Shown here piece by piece: positions 12,901 through 25,894 of a stretch of DNA of 64,000 nucleotides (its first letter is position 1; the number at the start of each line of letters is the position of its first letter). The stretch comes from Centropus unirufus (lineage: Eukaryota > Chordata > Aves > Cuculiformes > Centropidae). The DNA is taken from contig VYZI01000029.1 of the NCBI GenBank assembly GCA_013397695.1, forward strand, positions 4,737,918 through 4,801,917. Reading direction: 5' to 3'. The notes beneath the pieces are model-generated. The model made no database searches. It saw only the letters and a program-made list of their open reading frames with translations, and was not told the DNA's origin. The position numbers and the translations under genes are program-made.

Positions 12901-15900
12901 ACAACGTGCCATGATACCCTACATGAAACAGAGCTACACCAAACACTACTGGTAGCTTCGGAGGTGGACATGATCAGAGTAGCAAGGAAAAAGAAACATC
13001 CCTGAACCAGACAATGAATTAATTTTTTGTTTTAAAAACTGGAGGACAAAACCGATTACTTGAGCGTGTTTCAGCATGATTGAAAACAAGTCAGAAGAAA
13101 CCTGCCTTACAGGTAGCAGCAACCCATGTTTGGGATGATTTGTTTTTGTTAGATTCTTTTTAGGAAGAGCCTTTATAAAAAATCCAAATACAGATTTGCG
13201 GCTCTGTACACATGGTAAGTAGAACATTTGGTTGCGCTGTGGTCATCGCAGTGGAATTGACCTGCACCCTTGTGATTCATATAACATCGCTCCCTTTGTG
13301 AAGTACCAGGTCACAATCATCATATACCCCAGACATTTCACTAAATATTTTGATCAGTCTTTAAGAATGAAAAAGAAGGAGAAATTAAGTCATCCAAGTG
13401 GGCAGGATAATTAGGTTCTGTGGGAACACACAACAGGACAAGTAGCGCATGTCAACAAGGATTTTGGCTCTAATTCACTAAACTGTGAATAGAAGCTCCT
13501 CTACAATGCTTGTCAAAAGAGCCCAGGCAACAGTTTGACCATGTAAGCAATCACCATAACCTTCAGGGGACCTGCAAACAGCAAAGTAATTCCAGCAGCG
13601 AATGCGCACTACTGATCTCAGCTGGGAAAAATCAGCCCTGCTCCCACTTCTCCGAGCTGTGGCAGTCCAAACTCTGATTAGACAGCAAGAATTCAGGGCA
13701 GGGTCATCCTCGACTCTGTGCTTTATACAGTGCCAGGGAGGAGGGAGTGGAGGACTTTACCAGGCACACAGTATAAATAACAGGGACTCATCTTTCTGAT
13801 GCCTCACTACCAGTTTGATTACCCGGCTTGATTAATTTGAGGTCTCTAATGGCTTCCATGGGCTGTCAGAAACCTTATTTCCTCAAGCTGTTTATATTGG
13901 AGAAAAGAACCTCAACACACCTGCCTCCTAACAGGACGGTTTGAGGCAGAACGCAACACCGCCTCTCCTCTTCATACCAGTGAACACAAGTTTGCCTGAG
14001 GTGCTCTTGAGGTGATGAGGACAAGTGGGAATCCAGGCTCTGTATCTGCAGCCAAGACCACCTTATTTGTAGCTCAAGTGAGAGTCACGTTTCCGGGGAA
14101 ACATGCTCCATACTGTGCTTCTCCTCTCCCCGGCAAGAGCCAGGAGGTTCCTTCTGTTCTCTGAGCATGCGGGAGTATGCCCAAGAAGCAGGTCCTGGTG
14201 CCCTCACTTTGCTCTAAACCATGTCCTTGGCTCACATGCTGGTGCAGCAATTTTTGAGAAAGCAGATATTTATTCATTTTATTAAAGGCTTCTTGTTATT
14301 AGTCCATCCTGTCCACATTTTCATCAAGATCCAGACTCTCACTCTGTCTGGGACTCCAAATGTCTGGGACATTTGGAAAGAAACCCAGTTCTTCATTACT
14401 CCAGTCATTCTCATCTATCATTTGTTTTTACAATGATCCATGTTGCCTCTTTTGTTTCCTTACAAGCCCTCGTCATATACATGACAACCCACTCCCCATT
14501 TCTACTGCCCGCCTTTTATCTGGGTTTAGGTGTTGTGCTTTTACCTGCAGTAGAGTAGAATTCAGCAGTTTGCAGGTTCTTCAGGGCCGTGGTCTTTTCA
14601 AGTTTTATTTTTTTTAGGCTAGAGTTTAGCCATGTGGTTGTCTATTGTGTCCTCCTGCAGCTCTGACACCCAAGAGCTGATGATTCTGCTGATAGCAGCA
14701 TTCCTAATCTCAGAGTACCATTCCTTGCAGTGGAAATAACTAATTGTTGAGGAAAAAAAAAAGTAAAAATGCCAAAAATAAAGATTTTTAAAAACAGTCC
14801 TCATGCTCTGCCTCTTCTACCTAAATGTTAACTCTCTACCTACCTCTGCAGCGTATGTTTTGGCACCTTTTCTCCCGATAACTAGTCTGATTTTGCTGAA
14901 CGTCTCCTCCACCTTAAGAGAGGAAGGATTCCCTTCTATCCCTATATCCCTTCCGTGCATGCTTTTCTTTTCATCTCTTCTTGGTTCAGTCCTTTAACCA
15001 TGCTTATGAAAAAAAAAAACACATTTGTAGGAAAAAAATGACAACACTCTTTGTTTTCCACTATTTCCCTTCTCCTCCACGATCGAGGCCCATGACCAAA
15101 CCCCTCCCAACAACTGCGAAGGCTTTTAAATCGTACAAATACCCAAAGAGACACCTTTCCAAGCACACCACAAAATGAAACCTGGTAATCTCCAGCAGTT
15201 GCAGGCACAGTATCAACCCCAAGTAATTACAGTTATGAGCTGTTTCACAAGCCTTCTTCCAAGCCTTCAGCTAAAGTGGGTGAAAGCTTTCCAAATTAGA
15301 CTCCTGCTAAAACTTCTGCAAGCAATGTCACATCTCTTTGTGTGCCAGTCATCTCTCACTGGTGAAGTCTGGCCATTTCGCAGCTTTAACTGCCCTTCCA
15401 AGCACCCGATGAACATTCACGACATGAGGCCGGCAGGATACAGCGTACACTCTTGAAGAGCAAGGACTACAAATCTCTCTTGTGCTGCCAGTGAGGAGCA
15501 ATTCCCCGTCAGCAGACAGAAGAGAGGAGACATGAAGGTAAGCTCACCCTCCCTGTGTCCCAGTAGCCTCCGAAGGCTGTAAATCTCTACAGAGTGGCCA
15601 TTACGATGATGGCTCTACATGTTGTGCTTGAAGGAGGAATGGTGACATTTCATCATCTGCCTACCCGAGATACTGAATCAATGGAGAAGTATTTTACAGT
15701 TTTCCAAGGGCACACAGGGCCGGCAATGCACGCTGCTACTGCATCTGCTGAAGCTTTTTTGCTGCCCACTCACACATTATTAGTAATTTTCCCATGTGCT
15801 TAGAATTGAAGCCTCCTGACACCTCTGCCAGATGTACCTCTGCAACCCACCCCATTACGCAGCTGAAACTCTGCTCAAACAACCTCAGATTAACAAACAC

Positions 15901-16224
15901 ACATCTTGGTTTCTTGCTTTTCTGGGCTTGCAGCAATGTCTGATATTCTGTACTTTTCTGTTTAGATTAGAAAAGAGCAAAAAGCCAAATGACAGCATTT
16001 TAGGTTGTCTGTAGCTAAGCAAGGTCACCTTGACTCAGAAGGGATTTTAGCTACTGCTTTGTTCTGTGAAACATGCTTGTTCTATGAAAGCTCCACTTCC
16101 TAAGTCACTAAACATGGGATAGACTTTTGGCAAACGTACTGCTGCACCCAGAGCTCACCTTTCACTTCAAGTGAGGGAGGTACTTATGAGACTAAGATCC
16201 ATCCATATTTGAAAAGGTGACTTT
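12901..16224. other. Intronic stretch, nothing recognised
   Basis: It contains short A-runs near 14753 and 15009 and pyrimidine-biased segments around 14800-14960. No repeat family or exon was recognised. Confidence 0.65.
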
Positions 16225-16419
16225 GGAATCCGAAAACCAGAGGATTACTGAGGTGGGAAGGAACCTCTGGAGATTGTCTAGTCCAGACTAACTGCTCATA
16301 GAATCATTAACTAAAGCAGGCTGTCCAGGGCAGTGCCAGTGTCCAATTATGTTTTAAATATCTCCAAGGATGAAGACTCCACACCCTCTCTGGGCAACCT
16401 GATTCAGTATTCAGGACAA
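16225..16419 (-). mobile_element. Old, diverged CR1 fragment
   Basis: Plus-strand text such as AACCTCTGGAGATTGTCTAG, AAATATCTCCAAGGATG and CTCTGGGCAACCTGATTCAG is recognisable CR1 3' region in minus orientation. It is more diverged than its neighbours and lacks a clean ATTCTATGATT end, suggesting an older subfamily. It abuts a younger copy at 16420. Confidence 0.82.
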
Positions 16420-16514
16420 AATCATAGAATCATTAAATGTTTTGGGTTGGAAGGGACCTTAAAGATCATCCAGTTCCAACGTTCCCCACCACAGGAAGGG
16501 ACACCTCCCACTAG
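16420..16514 (-). mobile_element. Young-type CR1 3' tail next to an older CR1
   Basis: This short minus-strand CR1 tail reads ATCATAGAATCATTAAATG, GTTTTGGGTTGGAAGGGACC and AAAGATCATCCAGTTCCAAC on the plus strand. It is truncated after about 95 bp near CACCTCCCACTAG. The older fragment does not resume on the far side, so this is an abutting pair rather than a clear nested insertion. Confidence 0.9.
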
Positions 16515-19500
16515 TGTATGTGAAATCACAAAGTCAACGTTAGAGGCTGCCTCACAGCAGTCTCTTTTTTCTCCATCTTTGCCAGCTCCCTGCTCCCAGT
16601 GCTGACGAAGTGTAAGGGTGGAAGAAGATTTAACAGAGCTTTACTCTTGATTGCAGTCCAGCGTAGTGATGATGCCATTTGCCTCTGAAGTTCATGAGCA
16701 GCATGAAAACAATGTCATTATTGTACCCAGTCCTTGGGACTTCATGTTCAGTCTAAGAACCTCACGCAGAACTTCTGCTCTACACATCACAAGAGGGAAC
16801 AGGGTTTTCTAATGGGAATTACCCACCAGAGGCAGCCTTGCATCCACCCACCAAGGCCACTGGGACTTTCCAGCAGGGGCTTATGATGATTGCGACCTGT
16901 ATACAGGAGAATAACCTTCAGTTTTATCTCCTGCGCTGCCATTATTCTCTGTCCCCTAAAAAATACCTAATTATTAATCAAGCATAGGAAGTGATGGGCT
17001 TACCCAAACCTAACCAACTTCCAAGCCTTAATTAAGGTAATGGTGTGAGATAGTCCACGGCCAGGAAGGGAATTACGGGTTTTTCTTTGGTAGAACTCAG
17101 AGGTGGATGTGTCAGAGCAGCACAGGAAAAACAAGACAGCTTTCCAAATCAAGTACAAAGTGTAATAGATGTACTAAGTTATTGATTGCAAAGGTTAGAG
17201 ACATCTGGGCCAAGACAGGATTCTTTTCCTTGAATTTTTATATTGAAATAAAAAAATGTCAGCTGAAGTCAGCCTTGTCTGTACCAGAAAATTATTGTCT
17301 ACTGATATTTACAAAATAACTCAACATGAAAAGATTAGGACAGACAAAGACCACTGTGTTTAAAGGATCTGGATGCTAACTGGAACAACAGATGATGATA
17401 AGAAGTTAAGGAAGACAGTGCTACATGCCACGTCAAATTTAGCTCACGTAAACTAACATGATAGTTAAAGGATGTTCAAGTATAGCTTCCAGATGGAAGA
17501 AGGAAAAGAAAGACAGAAAAAAACTCGCTTAATATGAGTTCTGATGAGTTTCTTACCATAGGGACATAATCAGCCAGTTAAGACTAAGGTAAAAAGAGAA
17601 GGTGGTGTCCTGCAGGAATTTTATCCCACCAAAGAAAGTGATCGATCTCTAATTACATGCACAGGTAAGTGTGACAGGATAAATGTAAATACAGAGAGTT
17701 ACCCCCCATCTCTAGCACTTTTGAAAATCCTGGAAAATGTAACAAATAGATGAAGATAATCAAGTTAAGATTGCGAGTTTCTCTGTCCAAACTGCAGTAG
17801 TTTCTGACACCATGTGTTCTTTCAATGTTCATTTTTGGTTTTTTGCTAAGATTACGTATATAATGGATGAATTTATACTGTCTCTCAGCAAAACCAAAAT
17901 GTTATACATGAAAACAAGTAGCAGAAAGATTAAAGCCTGAGGTACAAAAGTTCTGAATTAAAAGAGAATACTTGTTATTCAAGACCCTTGCTTTCATTAC
18001 GGCCAATTTATTATACTCTGTCTGAGTCTTTAAGTGGAATTGATTAGATTGCTTCAGCAACTGACAGACAATAATACGACTGTCAAACACATTGTAAATT
18101 AAAATATAGATAGCTGTAAGACTTTCAGTTCCACAATCTCAAGTAGAGAATTCACTCCATAAGCAGGACAAAGGGGTCTTGAAGTGCTGCAGGCACAGTG
18201 GGTATTAGGTATATAGTTTCTGTCTCGGAGTATGGGTATTAATTTCTTTCAGATCCCAGCCTTCCACTGAGGAATGCAACTACTGCACCACCACCCTCAT
18301 TGCTGAGGAGAAATACAAAGGGAAGGCAAGACCTGTGTAGGAGAGTAAAGCAGAAATACCAGATTGGAGCCTTACGATGCCCTAAGCAGCTCCTCCCAAG
18401 CAACTCGACTGAAGGTGAGGGCAAGACTGCAGAACTGAATTTAGAGGTGACAGCGAGGGATCAGCTCTTCATTCTGCTCCAGTCAACATAAACACAGAGC
18501 GAGAGCTGGCATCCAAACAAACCAACCCGTTATCTTTTGCACTACCTGGTCATACCTACAGCCGCTAGCGTTGGGCTCCCAAAGTGTAACGTGGTCCAAG
18601 GGATGTATCGACACAGATCCTCTACTAAACCCTAACTCTGCGTAGGCAGTTTATGTTGGCAGAAAGTTCCTCAACCGAAGTTCGCTACAATGACAGAAAT
18701 ATTTTTAAAGTATAACCACATCCACTTCAGTATAGAAAGGGAGCGACATCAAGCAGCCCAAATCTACACTGCCACAGCAGCAGGGGTTCCAGAGATAGCT
18801 GGCTTCCACAGATGGCAGCGACCACAGCTGCTGCCACATTCCTTCTAAATCGGTCTCAGACACAAACTGAGGCAAGGAGTGGCTGTAGCAGGAGAAAAAG
18901 CCTCTTTTGTTACCCTCTGCCACAAGATGCTTCCTTGCTCCAGGAGGAGAGCTCCAATAGCTTTGTCCACATTCGCCTTCTCCCACTATTTGGCCACTAC
19001 AGATGAGAATGTGAGAACAAACTGGAGAAGGCAACTTACACTCTCTTCCCCCTGCTTTCTCCACAAGCGTTAGCTTGGGGCTGCAGAAGAACAAGGGTGA
19101 TAAAGGAATCATAAAATACCCAATGGTAACAGCAGCATTTTCTTAAAACTCTGAAGGAGAAAAGGCAAAGAGAGGAGCACTGATTTCACACTCTTTACGC
19201 TGCTTTTCCACACCCCCCATCCTCACATACAGAACACAGCAGAGCAGTAGTGAGCAATGGTTTCTCTCCTCCTGCCACACGGCCCCATTCTCACCCTGCT
19301 CAAAGTCCTGCATCTGGGTTGAACTGCCCTGGGCCCACGGAAGCAACCTAAGGTCCTTAAACAGCACGAGTGCTACAGGACTTTATAAAGACAATTATTT
19401 AAAAGCATGGCATAGGCAAGCAAGTCCTTCCAGGAGCGTGGCATGTTATGACCATCCCTTGCAGAACAGTAAATACTGATTCACCAGTCTTTTCCAAATT

Positions 19501-20761
19501 CTTACACGTATCCAAAATACATTGAAGCAGTTTGTTTGAGGAAGAACTTGAAATGTAACCTTTTTATCAGTCACCAAAAGAAACTGAGAGTTACACAGAT
19601 CTTTTCTTTGTTCTTGTTGGGTTTTAGTTGTTTCTCTGTATGGTTTTGTTTTTAAACACAATGGGAAGGAAATCACGTATTTCTTTAACTGGTCAGCGTT
19701 TCTCTATCACATCAGGAAGTATTTTTGAAGCTTGGATAAAAAAGGAGAGTGAAAAAATGTTCAAATGCTGTTTTTTTCCCTCTTCAGCAAAGTTCTATGT
19801 CTTTGTCTTAAAAACTCCCTGTACTTGTTCCTTTTGAAGAGCTGGCAGAAGCTTGGACACACATTTTTTATTAATATTACAAAAAAAATTATATGGGAAG
19901 AGCTTTTCATGAAATTCTCTGAAACTCTCAACCTTTGATAATGCCAAAACAAAAGTATTAAGAATGTGGTTGACATTAACTTGAATGGTTCAGTTGTTCA
20001 AGCTTTATCTGATTCCATGTTTCCTGAATATGGACAGTTTGGTTTCTCGGATAATAGCAATTTGGATGGTTATTTCATTATTTCATCTCAACTGGGTTTT
20101 TTAGGAAATGTTACTTGATTTGTGGGTATGTTGTTCCTATTTACCAATGAAATACTACATTCAAATATAGCAAAGCTTTTTCCCCATTTGTTTTATATAA
20201 AAATAATACCAATTCAGCCATATCCCTGGAGAATTTATAATTGCCAAAATCCTTCCAAGGGTTACTTTATCTTCCTTTTTTTGTCCAGGCTTCCAGTTTG
20301 TCATCAACTAAATCAATAATTAACTTGGACTGTCATGTTTTCTGTAACATAAATAGAACATTTAAAATAACAACCTTGAAAAGCCCTATTTTCTTTAGGT
20401 TATACAACATCTCAAAAAAAAAAGCAGGCAGCTGAAAACCACTACACAATTGATTTTAATGTTTTGCGTTCCAAGGCAAAGTCAGCTGCAGGACATCCAT
20501 GTCTGTTTTGCAGAGGTTCAGGGTGAACAAAAAGTGAGCACATTTCATAGGTTTTCTAAGTAAGTGCATCACAGTGCTCTTTGTTTTTCCACTGCCTAGA
20601 AAAAAATGGGCTATTCCCAGCCTTCAGACACCTTTGATCTGGATTGGTGAGGACCCAAAGAATCTGCTTTCTTGGGGGTTCACAAAAGATGGCAACATCT
20701 TGCTTAGCAGATGCTCGTTTGAATGACTGATGTTAGCAAAGACAAACGTCTGATCTTTTAA
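16515..20761. other. Intronic stretch, nothing recognised
   Basis: A/T-rich after 19,400. The minus-strand open frame at 18705-19112 (135 codons) has no recognisable motif. Confidence 0.65.
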
Positions 20762-21170
20762 CTGAAGGGGCTGGGGAACAAGTCTTATGGAGGAGCGGCT
20801 GAGGGAGCTGGGGTTGTTCAGCCTGGAGAAGAGGAGGCTGAGGGGAGACCTTATCCCTCCCTACTACTGCCTGAAAGGAGGTTGTAGAGAGGTGGGTGCT
20901 GGTCTCTGCTCCCAAATGATAAGGGATAGGAAGAGGGGGAATGGCCTCAAGCTGTGCCAGGGGAGGTTCAGACTGGACATTAGGAAAAAATTCTTCACTC
21001 AAAGGGTCATCAGGCCCTGGAACAGCTGCCCAGGAAGGCGGTGGAGTCACCATCCCTGGTGGTGTTTAAAAGATGGGTAGGTGAGGTACTTAGGGATCTG
21101 GTTTAGTGGTGGACAGGTAAGGTTAGACTCAACGATCTCAACGGTCTTTTCCAACCTGGTGATTCTATGA
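20762..21170 (+). mobile_element. CR1 LINE fragment with uninterrupted RT C-terminal frame
   Basis: This plus-strand CR1 starts near TGAAGGGGCTGGGGAAC and ends at CTGGTGATTCTATGA. The frame at 20787-21080 is open over about 97 codons and shows ERLRELGLFSLEKRRLRGDL and RGNGLKLCQGRFRLDIRKKF, the C-terminal end of CR1 ORF2. It is only the far 3' part, so it cannot be an active element. The open frame suggests a fairly young insertion. Confidence 0.95.
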
Positions 21171-24100
21171 AATAAAAAAAAGGAAAAAAGTCCTCACTCA
21201 CCCATATCCTCTCTCTCCAAAACTCTGTTACTACAGTCACTGTGTCATGCTGTTTCTTAGAGAGATGGGAAAACCAGTAACATGACATCAATGGATATAA
21301 ATGCAGTTGTAACTGAGACTGTAAAAAACTCTTACCTTAAGGAAACAGTTCTGCTCAGTTATGCCTCATTATTCCTGATATATTTTTGGGGCAAATACAC
21401 TGAAAGCAAGGAATCTGCCAAAAATATACCGACTGCAGTGCATTGCATTTGAGTATGTGGTAAAGTGTGATCTTATTTCTGGAGATATGCTGTACTATTT
21501 GGTCTAAACTCCAACAATGTACTGCTGTCACAAAGACAATAGAATATAATTACAGAGGAAGCTTTTGCGAAGGATCCCACGAAAACAACAGCAAAAAGCA
21601 AAAGAAAACTATTATTAGGCTTACAGTTTTGTCACTGTTGGCTTTCCTAGGCTGAAGAAAATCCACTACTTTGCTTCACGATTTCTCGTAAAAGAGGGAT
21701 AGAATACTACTAAACCCATGTTTTCCAGATTAAGAGACTAACGGCACACCACACTTTGCTAGCTCCAGTCTGGTTCTGATAGTTTAATAATCCTTTCCCA
21801 AGAAGGAAACTAATACTGAATACGTACCAAAAAGGATGTAACGCTCTGATCCAGCTCAGGTTAAAGATTTTGTTGTTCATTTCAAACACCGGGGACCGGT
21901 TTAGGGAAATCACCTTTTTATGAAGTAGCTATTTAACAAAAAGCAAAGAACTTTCCCTGCTGTAACTGCCTGAGCAAATACACACTTAGGACTTGAGCGC
22001 AATACGGTGTCCTCACTACTGGGGACCTGGCTGTCCTCTCGTATCAGAAGGAGCAGCTACACAACCCAGCAATTTGATGAAGCTCTTTCTCATGACATCC
22101 TGGAAAATGATTCAACTAATGGCTTGGTGGGCAGGTCCAATCTTTTGCCTCATTGTCTGTGTTCTGACTCCAGCTCTGTATAATATTTTGGAGAAAGTTC
22201 GCCTTTTCTGCACCATGCCAAGTAAATATTTTGTCAGTTGTTAAGGATGAGCTACAGAGTAAGACCCAGCAATGTATCCAAATGCAGCAGCAAGACTTGG
22301 AACCGTGCTAGAACTTTTTCCAGATTGTGATTTGTAATGTATTTCAGAAGCCAGCAGAAAACCAACCCCTTGGACTATTACGGAAAGGCTGAATGAACCC
22401 TTTTCAGATCAGTGAAAATGTTTTTTTTCCTCACAGCTGAAAAAAAAAAGCCCAAACATTAATGCCAGCAGAAAGGGATGGGTGACCAAGGGGTAATTTT
22501 ACTTCCTGAACACTCCATGGTGCAGCAGATCGGTTCACCAATGAAGAGCACTCTCTGTGCTGCACCAAATCTCACTGGGATGAAGTAAAAGGGCCAGTGC
22601 TAACACCAAACACTCATGTCAGAGACACATCCACATGACATGAAGGGTGAGCAAGGAAAAAGCAAAAAGAGGTTGCCCTCCATCCTGCCTCCACAGTGGA
22701 GCCATAAAGGAGGCACAAACGAAGATGAAACAAAGACTCACTTCAGGAACATAATTATTTGATCTCTGCCGCAGCCAGGCAATTAGAAGTGATGATCACT
22801 AAAACTGAATTCCACTACTTAAGCTAGAAAAACATTCAGCTTATAAATTACTAAAAAAGAGGATGGAAAGTGAACACAACGATGTGGCTCAGCATATATC
22901 TCTAACAATGTCATGGTAACGACTTGTTTGAGGTATTATTTTATGTTAGACAGAACACAAAAGTCTACAATACTCTGTGGAAAAAGGAAACAGTAAGACT
23001 CATGCACTAGGTGCTGTTGTTTGGACCAATAAAGAAATAAAATGAAAAAAACCCACCTTCTTTTCCAATAAAAAAGCCCTTCCTCATACAGTTTTGCTAG
23101 AAGCCGAATTAAAATAATAGGTATCTTCAGATTAGTACGCCAGAGAGATTCTGTCACCCTTTTACTGTTCTGATTGGGGCCTGAGAAATAATTTTCACAG
23201 TCTGCATAGCAGGGTTCAAAAATCCTAAATCACTTACAAGAATGCAAAGGGTGAAAAGAGCCACCAGGAAAGCAGAAACAGAGCAAGATGACAGAAACAG
23301 AGAAAATTATATTGCTGCCCTCAGTGGTAGGTAAACCTGAGATTTCTGTCACCACTCCAGCTATGCAACAGTAATACAAAATGGCAAGCAGTTTCATTTC
23401 CTTCCTCCCATCACTTCTTCCTTCCTTCCCTCCTCCCCAGCCCTCTTCCTTGTTTTTCTCATTTCCTCCCCTTCCCTCCCTTTAATTCTCCCTCTCTATT
23501 TTTTGATTTTTTTATTATTTTTTTGGGGGTACAGATTTTGCATGGGAGACGCTGGGAGGCTTTTTCTATCAGAGGAGAGAGTATAACTTTCTCAGCTGGG
23601 AAATATTTTTGGACAGCATTTACAATCAAGCCTGGCTAACGACTCCAGTCCCTGACTGACCTCTGCTACTTCTGGCATGCTCAAAGCAAAGCGAGCCAGC
23701 CCTTGAGGGAAGGCCATACTGAAACGCTCCGAGAAGGCCAGAAGGTTTTAATTTCTATTGCAGCTACACTTCGCTAGCGGCAACAGCATCCAAAATGTCT
23801 CACTGAATCATCAGGCAATAAACTGCGGCATAAATTGATAAAATCTACAAATTTCAGTTTGTAAAAAGACTGATTCTTGACCAAATTCACAATTTGCACT
23901 GTGAAAACCATTTCGTTTTGTTTCTTTAGCACATTCCTAAGCTTACTATCCTGGCTCTTCCCTCAGCTTCAGAGACATCGTGTCAGATGAACGTAAGCAC
24001 AGGCCTCTTCTCCAGACCAGTGCTTTAAGTACTGGTTTGCCCCAGAAGCCCTTTATGTGCCATCCTCCTATCCCATCCAATTTCAGGACCTTCCCACCAC

Positions 24101-24424
24101 ACTCTTAGGCCAAGGGCTCCTACAAACCACCACTCTCCTCCTCCTCATCTACTGGGCTGGACGCATGCCCTCTGCTCAGCCCTTCCCTGCCACGTCCTGA
24201 GCTCTGGGTGCCCCCTTCTGTTCCACAGCCCTCTTCTCCATCTTCTCCTTGCCAGTGGCTTCCTATGCCCTTCTTCCCTACTCTTGTTTCTTTTCTTTCC
24301 CTCCAGCGAACTGCTAACATATCAGTCTTTTCCAATTTATCAGAAGTGCCACAACCAGCTGAAGAAGCCACAGGCAAGGCGCGTGTTAAGAACTAGAACG
24401 TAAACCAGCTCAAAGGCACGTGTG
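21171..24424. other. Intronic stretch with pyrimidine tract
   Basis: It contains the C/T tract at 23396-23525 and C/T-biased sequence around 24120-24310. No gene or element was recognised. Confidence 0.65.
23396..23525. repeat. Pyrimidine-rich tract
   Basis: About 110 bases of almost pure C/T (CTTCCTTCCTTCCCTCCTCC and similar), ending in a T-rich stretch and TTTTTTGGGGG. It is purine-rich on the AIG1 sense strand. Confidence 0.85.
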
Positions 24425-25894
24425 GCTTTGGTGGGTGCTCCTCCACGCCTCCGGGGAAACGTGCATGCTCAAGTACTTCTCCGCAATGTTTGTACACCAA
24501 TGCATGCAGCATGGGGGAAAAACAGGGAGAACCAGGAATCTGCGTGGGGTTGCAGGGCTACGACCTAATGTGATCAGAGACATCGAATCATGGAATAATA
24601 GAATCATTAGATTGGAAAAGACCTCTGAGACCATTGAGTCCAACCTATCAAATTTGGCGGGCCACTTTTCCTCCCTTGCATCCAAAGTTGACTTTTGATA
24701 CATCAGGGCTAACCTGTGCTGCCCCCAGGACATGGCAGGATAGGTCGTGTGACTGCAGTGCTGTCAGGGACAGTCGTGTGCTCTTTAGAAAAAGACAGGC
24801 CAGCAAGGTGAGGTGGTGGGGTTGCTCTTTATGTGAGGGTGCACCTGGAATGCATGGAGCTTAGCCTAGATGTGGATGAGGAACAAGTCGGGAGCTCAGA
24901 GGGTTGTAATTAGTGATGCGGAGTCTGGCTGGAAGCCTGTGGCCAGTGGTGTTTCCCAGGGGTCAGTACTCAGCCCAGGCTTGTTCAACATACTCATCAG
25001 TGACCTGGATGAGGAAACAGAGCGTACCCTCAGCAAGTTTGCTGATGACACAAAACTGGGAGGAGTGGCTGATAGACCTGAAGGCTCTGCTGCCATTCAC
25101 TGAGAGCTGGCCAGGCTGGAAAGCTAGGCAGAAAGGAACCTAACAAAGGTGAAAAAAATCAAGTGTGGGGTTATGCACCTCAGGAGGAATAACCCCATGC
25201 ACCAGCACACGTTAGGTGCTGGCCAGCTGGAAAGCTGCTCTGCCAAGAAGGACCTGGGAGGCCTAGTAGACAACAACTGGACGATGAGCCAGCAATGTGC
25301 CCTTGTGGCCAAGATGGCCAATGGTATCCTGGGGTGCATCAAAAGTGCAGCTTGTAGGTCAAGGGAGGTTATGTTCCCCCTCTGCTTTGCTCTAGTGAGG
25401 CTGCATCTGGATTATTGTGTCCAGTTCTGGGCTCCCCAGCTGAAGAAAGACAAGGAACTACTGGATGCAGCCCAGTGGAGGGCCAAGAAGATAATTAGGA
25501 AACTGCAGCACCCTTTTCATGAGGAAAGGCTGAAAGACCTGTGCCTGTTTAGCCTGGAGAAGAGAAGAATGAGTAGGGATCTTATCAATGCTTGAAAATT
25601 CCTAATGGGTGGGTGTCATGAGGATAGAGCCAGGCCCTTCTCAGTGATGCCCTGTGACAGAATGAGGGGTAATGGGTGAAAACTAGAATCCAGGAAGTTC
25701 CACCTGAACATGAGGACAAACTTCTTTACTGTGAGGGTGACGGAGAACTGGAACAGGCAGCCCAGGGAGGTTGTGGAATCTCCTTCGCAAAACCCACCTG
25801 GACACATTCTTGCGCAATCTGCTTTAGCAGGGAGGTTGGACTAGATAATCTCCAGAGGTCCCTTCCAACCCTGACCATTCTGGGATTCTGTGTG
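24425..25894 (+). mobile_element. CR1 LINE with endonuclease and RT remnants, internally deleted and interrupted
   Basis: This is the longest CR1 locus here. About 24487-24578 encodes the start of the endonuclease (CLYTNACSMG...LQGYDLM, followed by a stop). At 24584 it is interrupted by a 145-bp minus-strand CR1-tailed insert. The endonuclease resumes at 24729 and continues through GGGVALYV and LECMEL to about 24885. It then jumps, with a frame change, to the RT palm: VASGVSQGSVLSPGLFNIL and the catalytic SKFADDTKLGG in the frame at 24870-25103. The RT thumb and C-terminus follow in another frame at 25149-25595 (LVRLHLDYCVQFWAP). The 3' end reads GGTCCCTTCCAACCCTGACC then ATTCTGGGATTCTGTG. 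The exact 5' start is uncertain. Multiple frameshifts make it a dead copy. Confidence 0.9.
24584..24728 (-). mobile_element. CR1-tailed insert nested in the plus-strand CR1
   Basis: This 145-bp segment in minus orientation ends (in its own sense) GGTCTTTTCCAATCTAATGA then TTCTATTATTCCATGATTCG, a CR1 3' tail. About 70 bp of the tail end is clearly CR1. The rest (about 24655-24728) does not resemble the usual CR1 3' region and could be a diverged CR1 or another element sharing a CR1 tail. It is flanked by GACAT at 24579-24583 and 24729-24733. Confidence 0.75.

Noticed and set aside
18705..19112. 135-codon minus-strand open frame as a gene
   Set aside because: It lies on the AIG1 strand but resembles no AIG1 segment and has no supporting splice sites.
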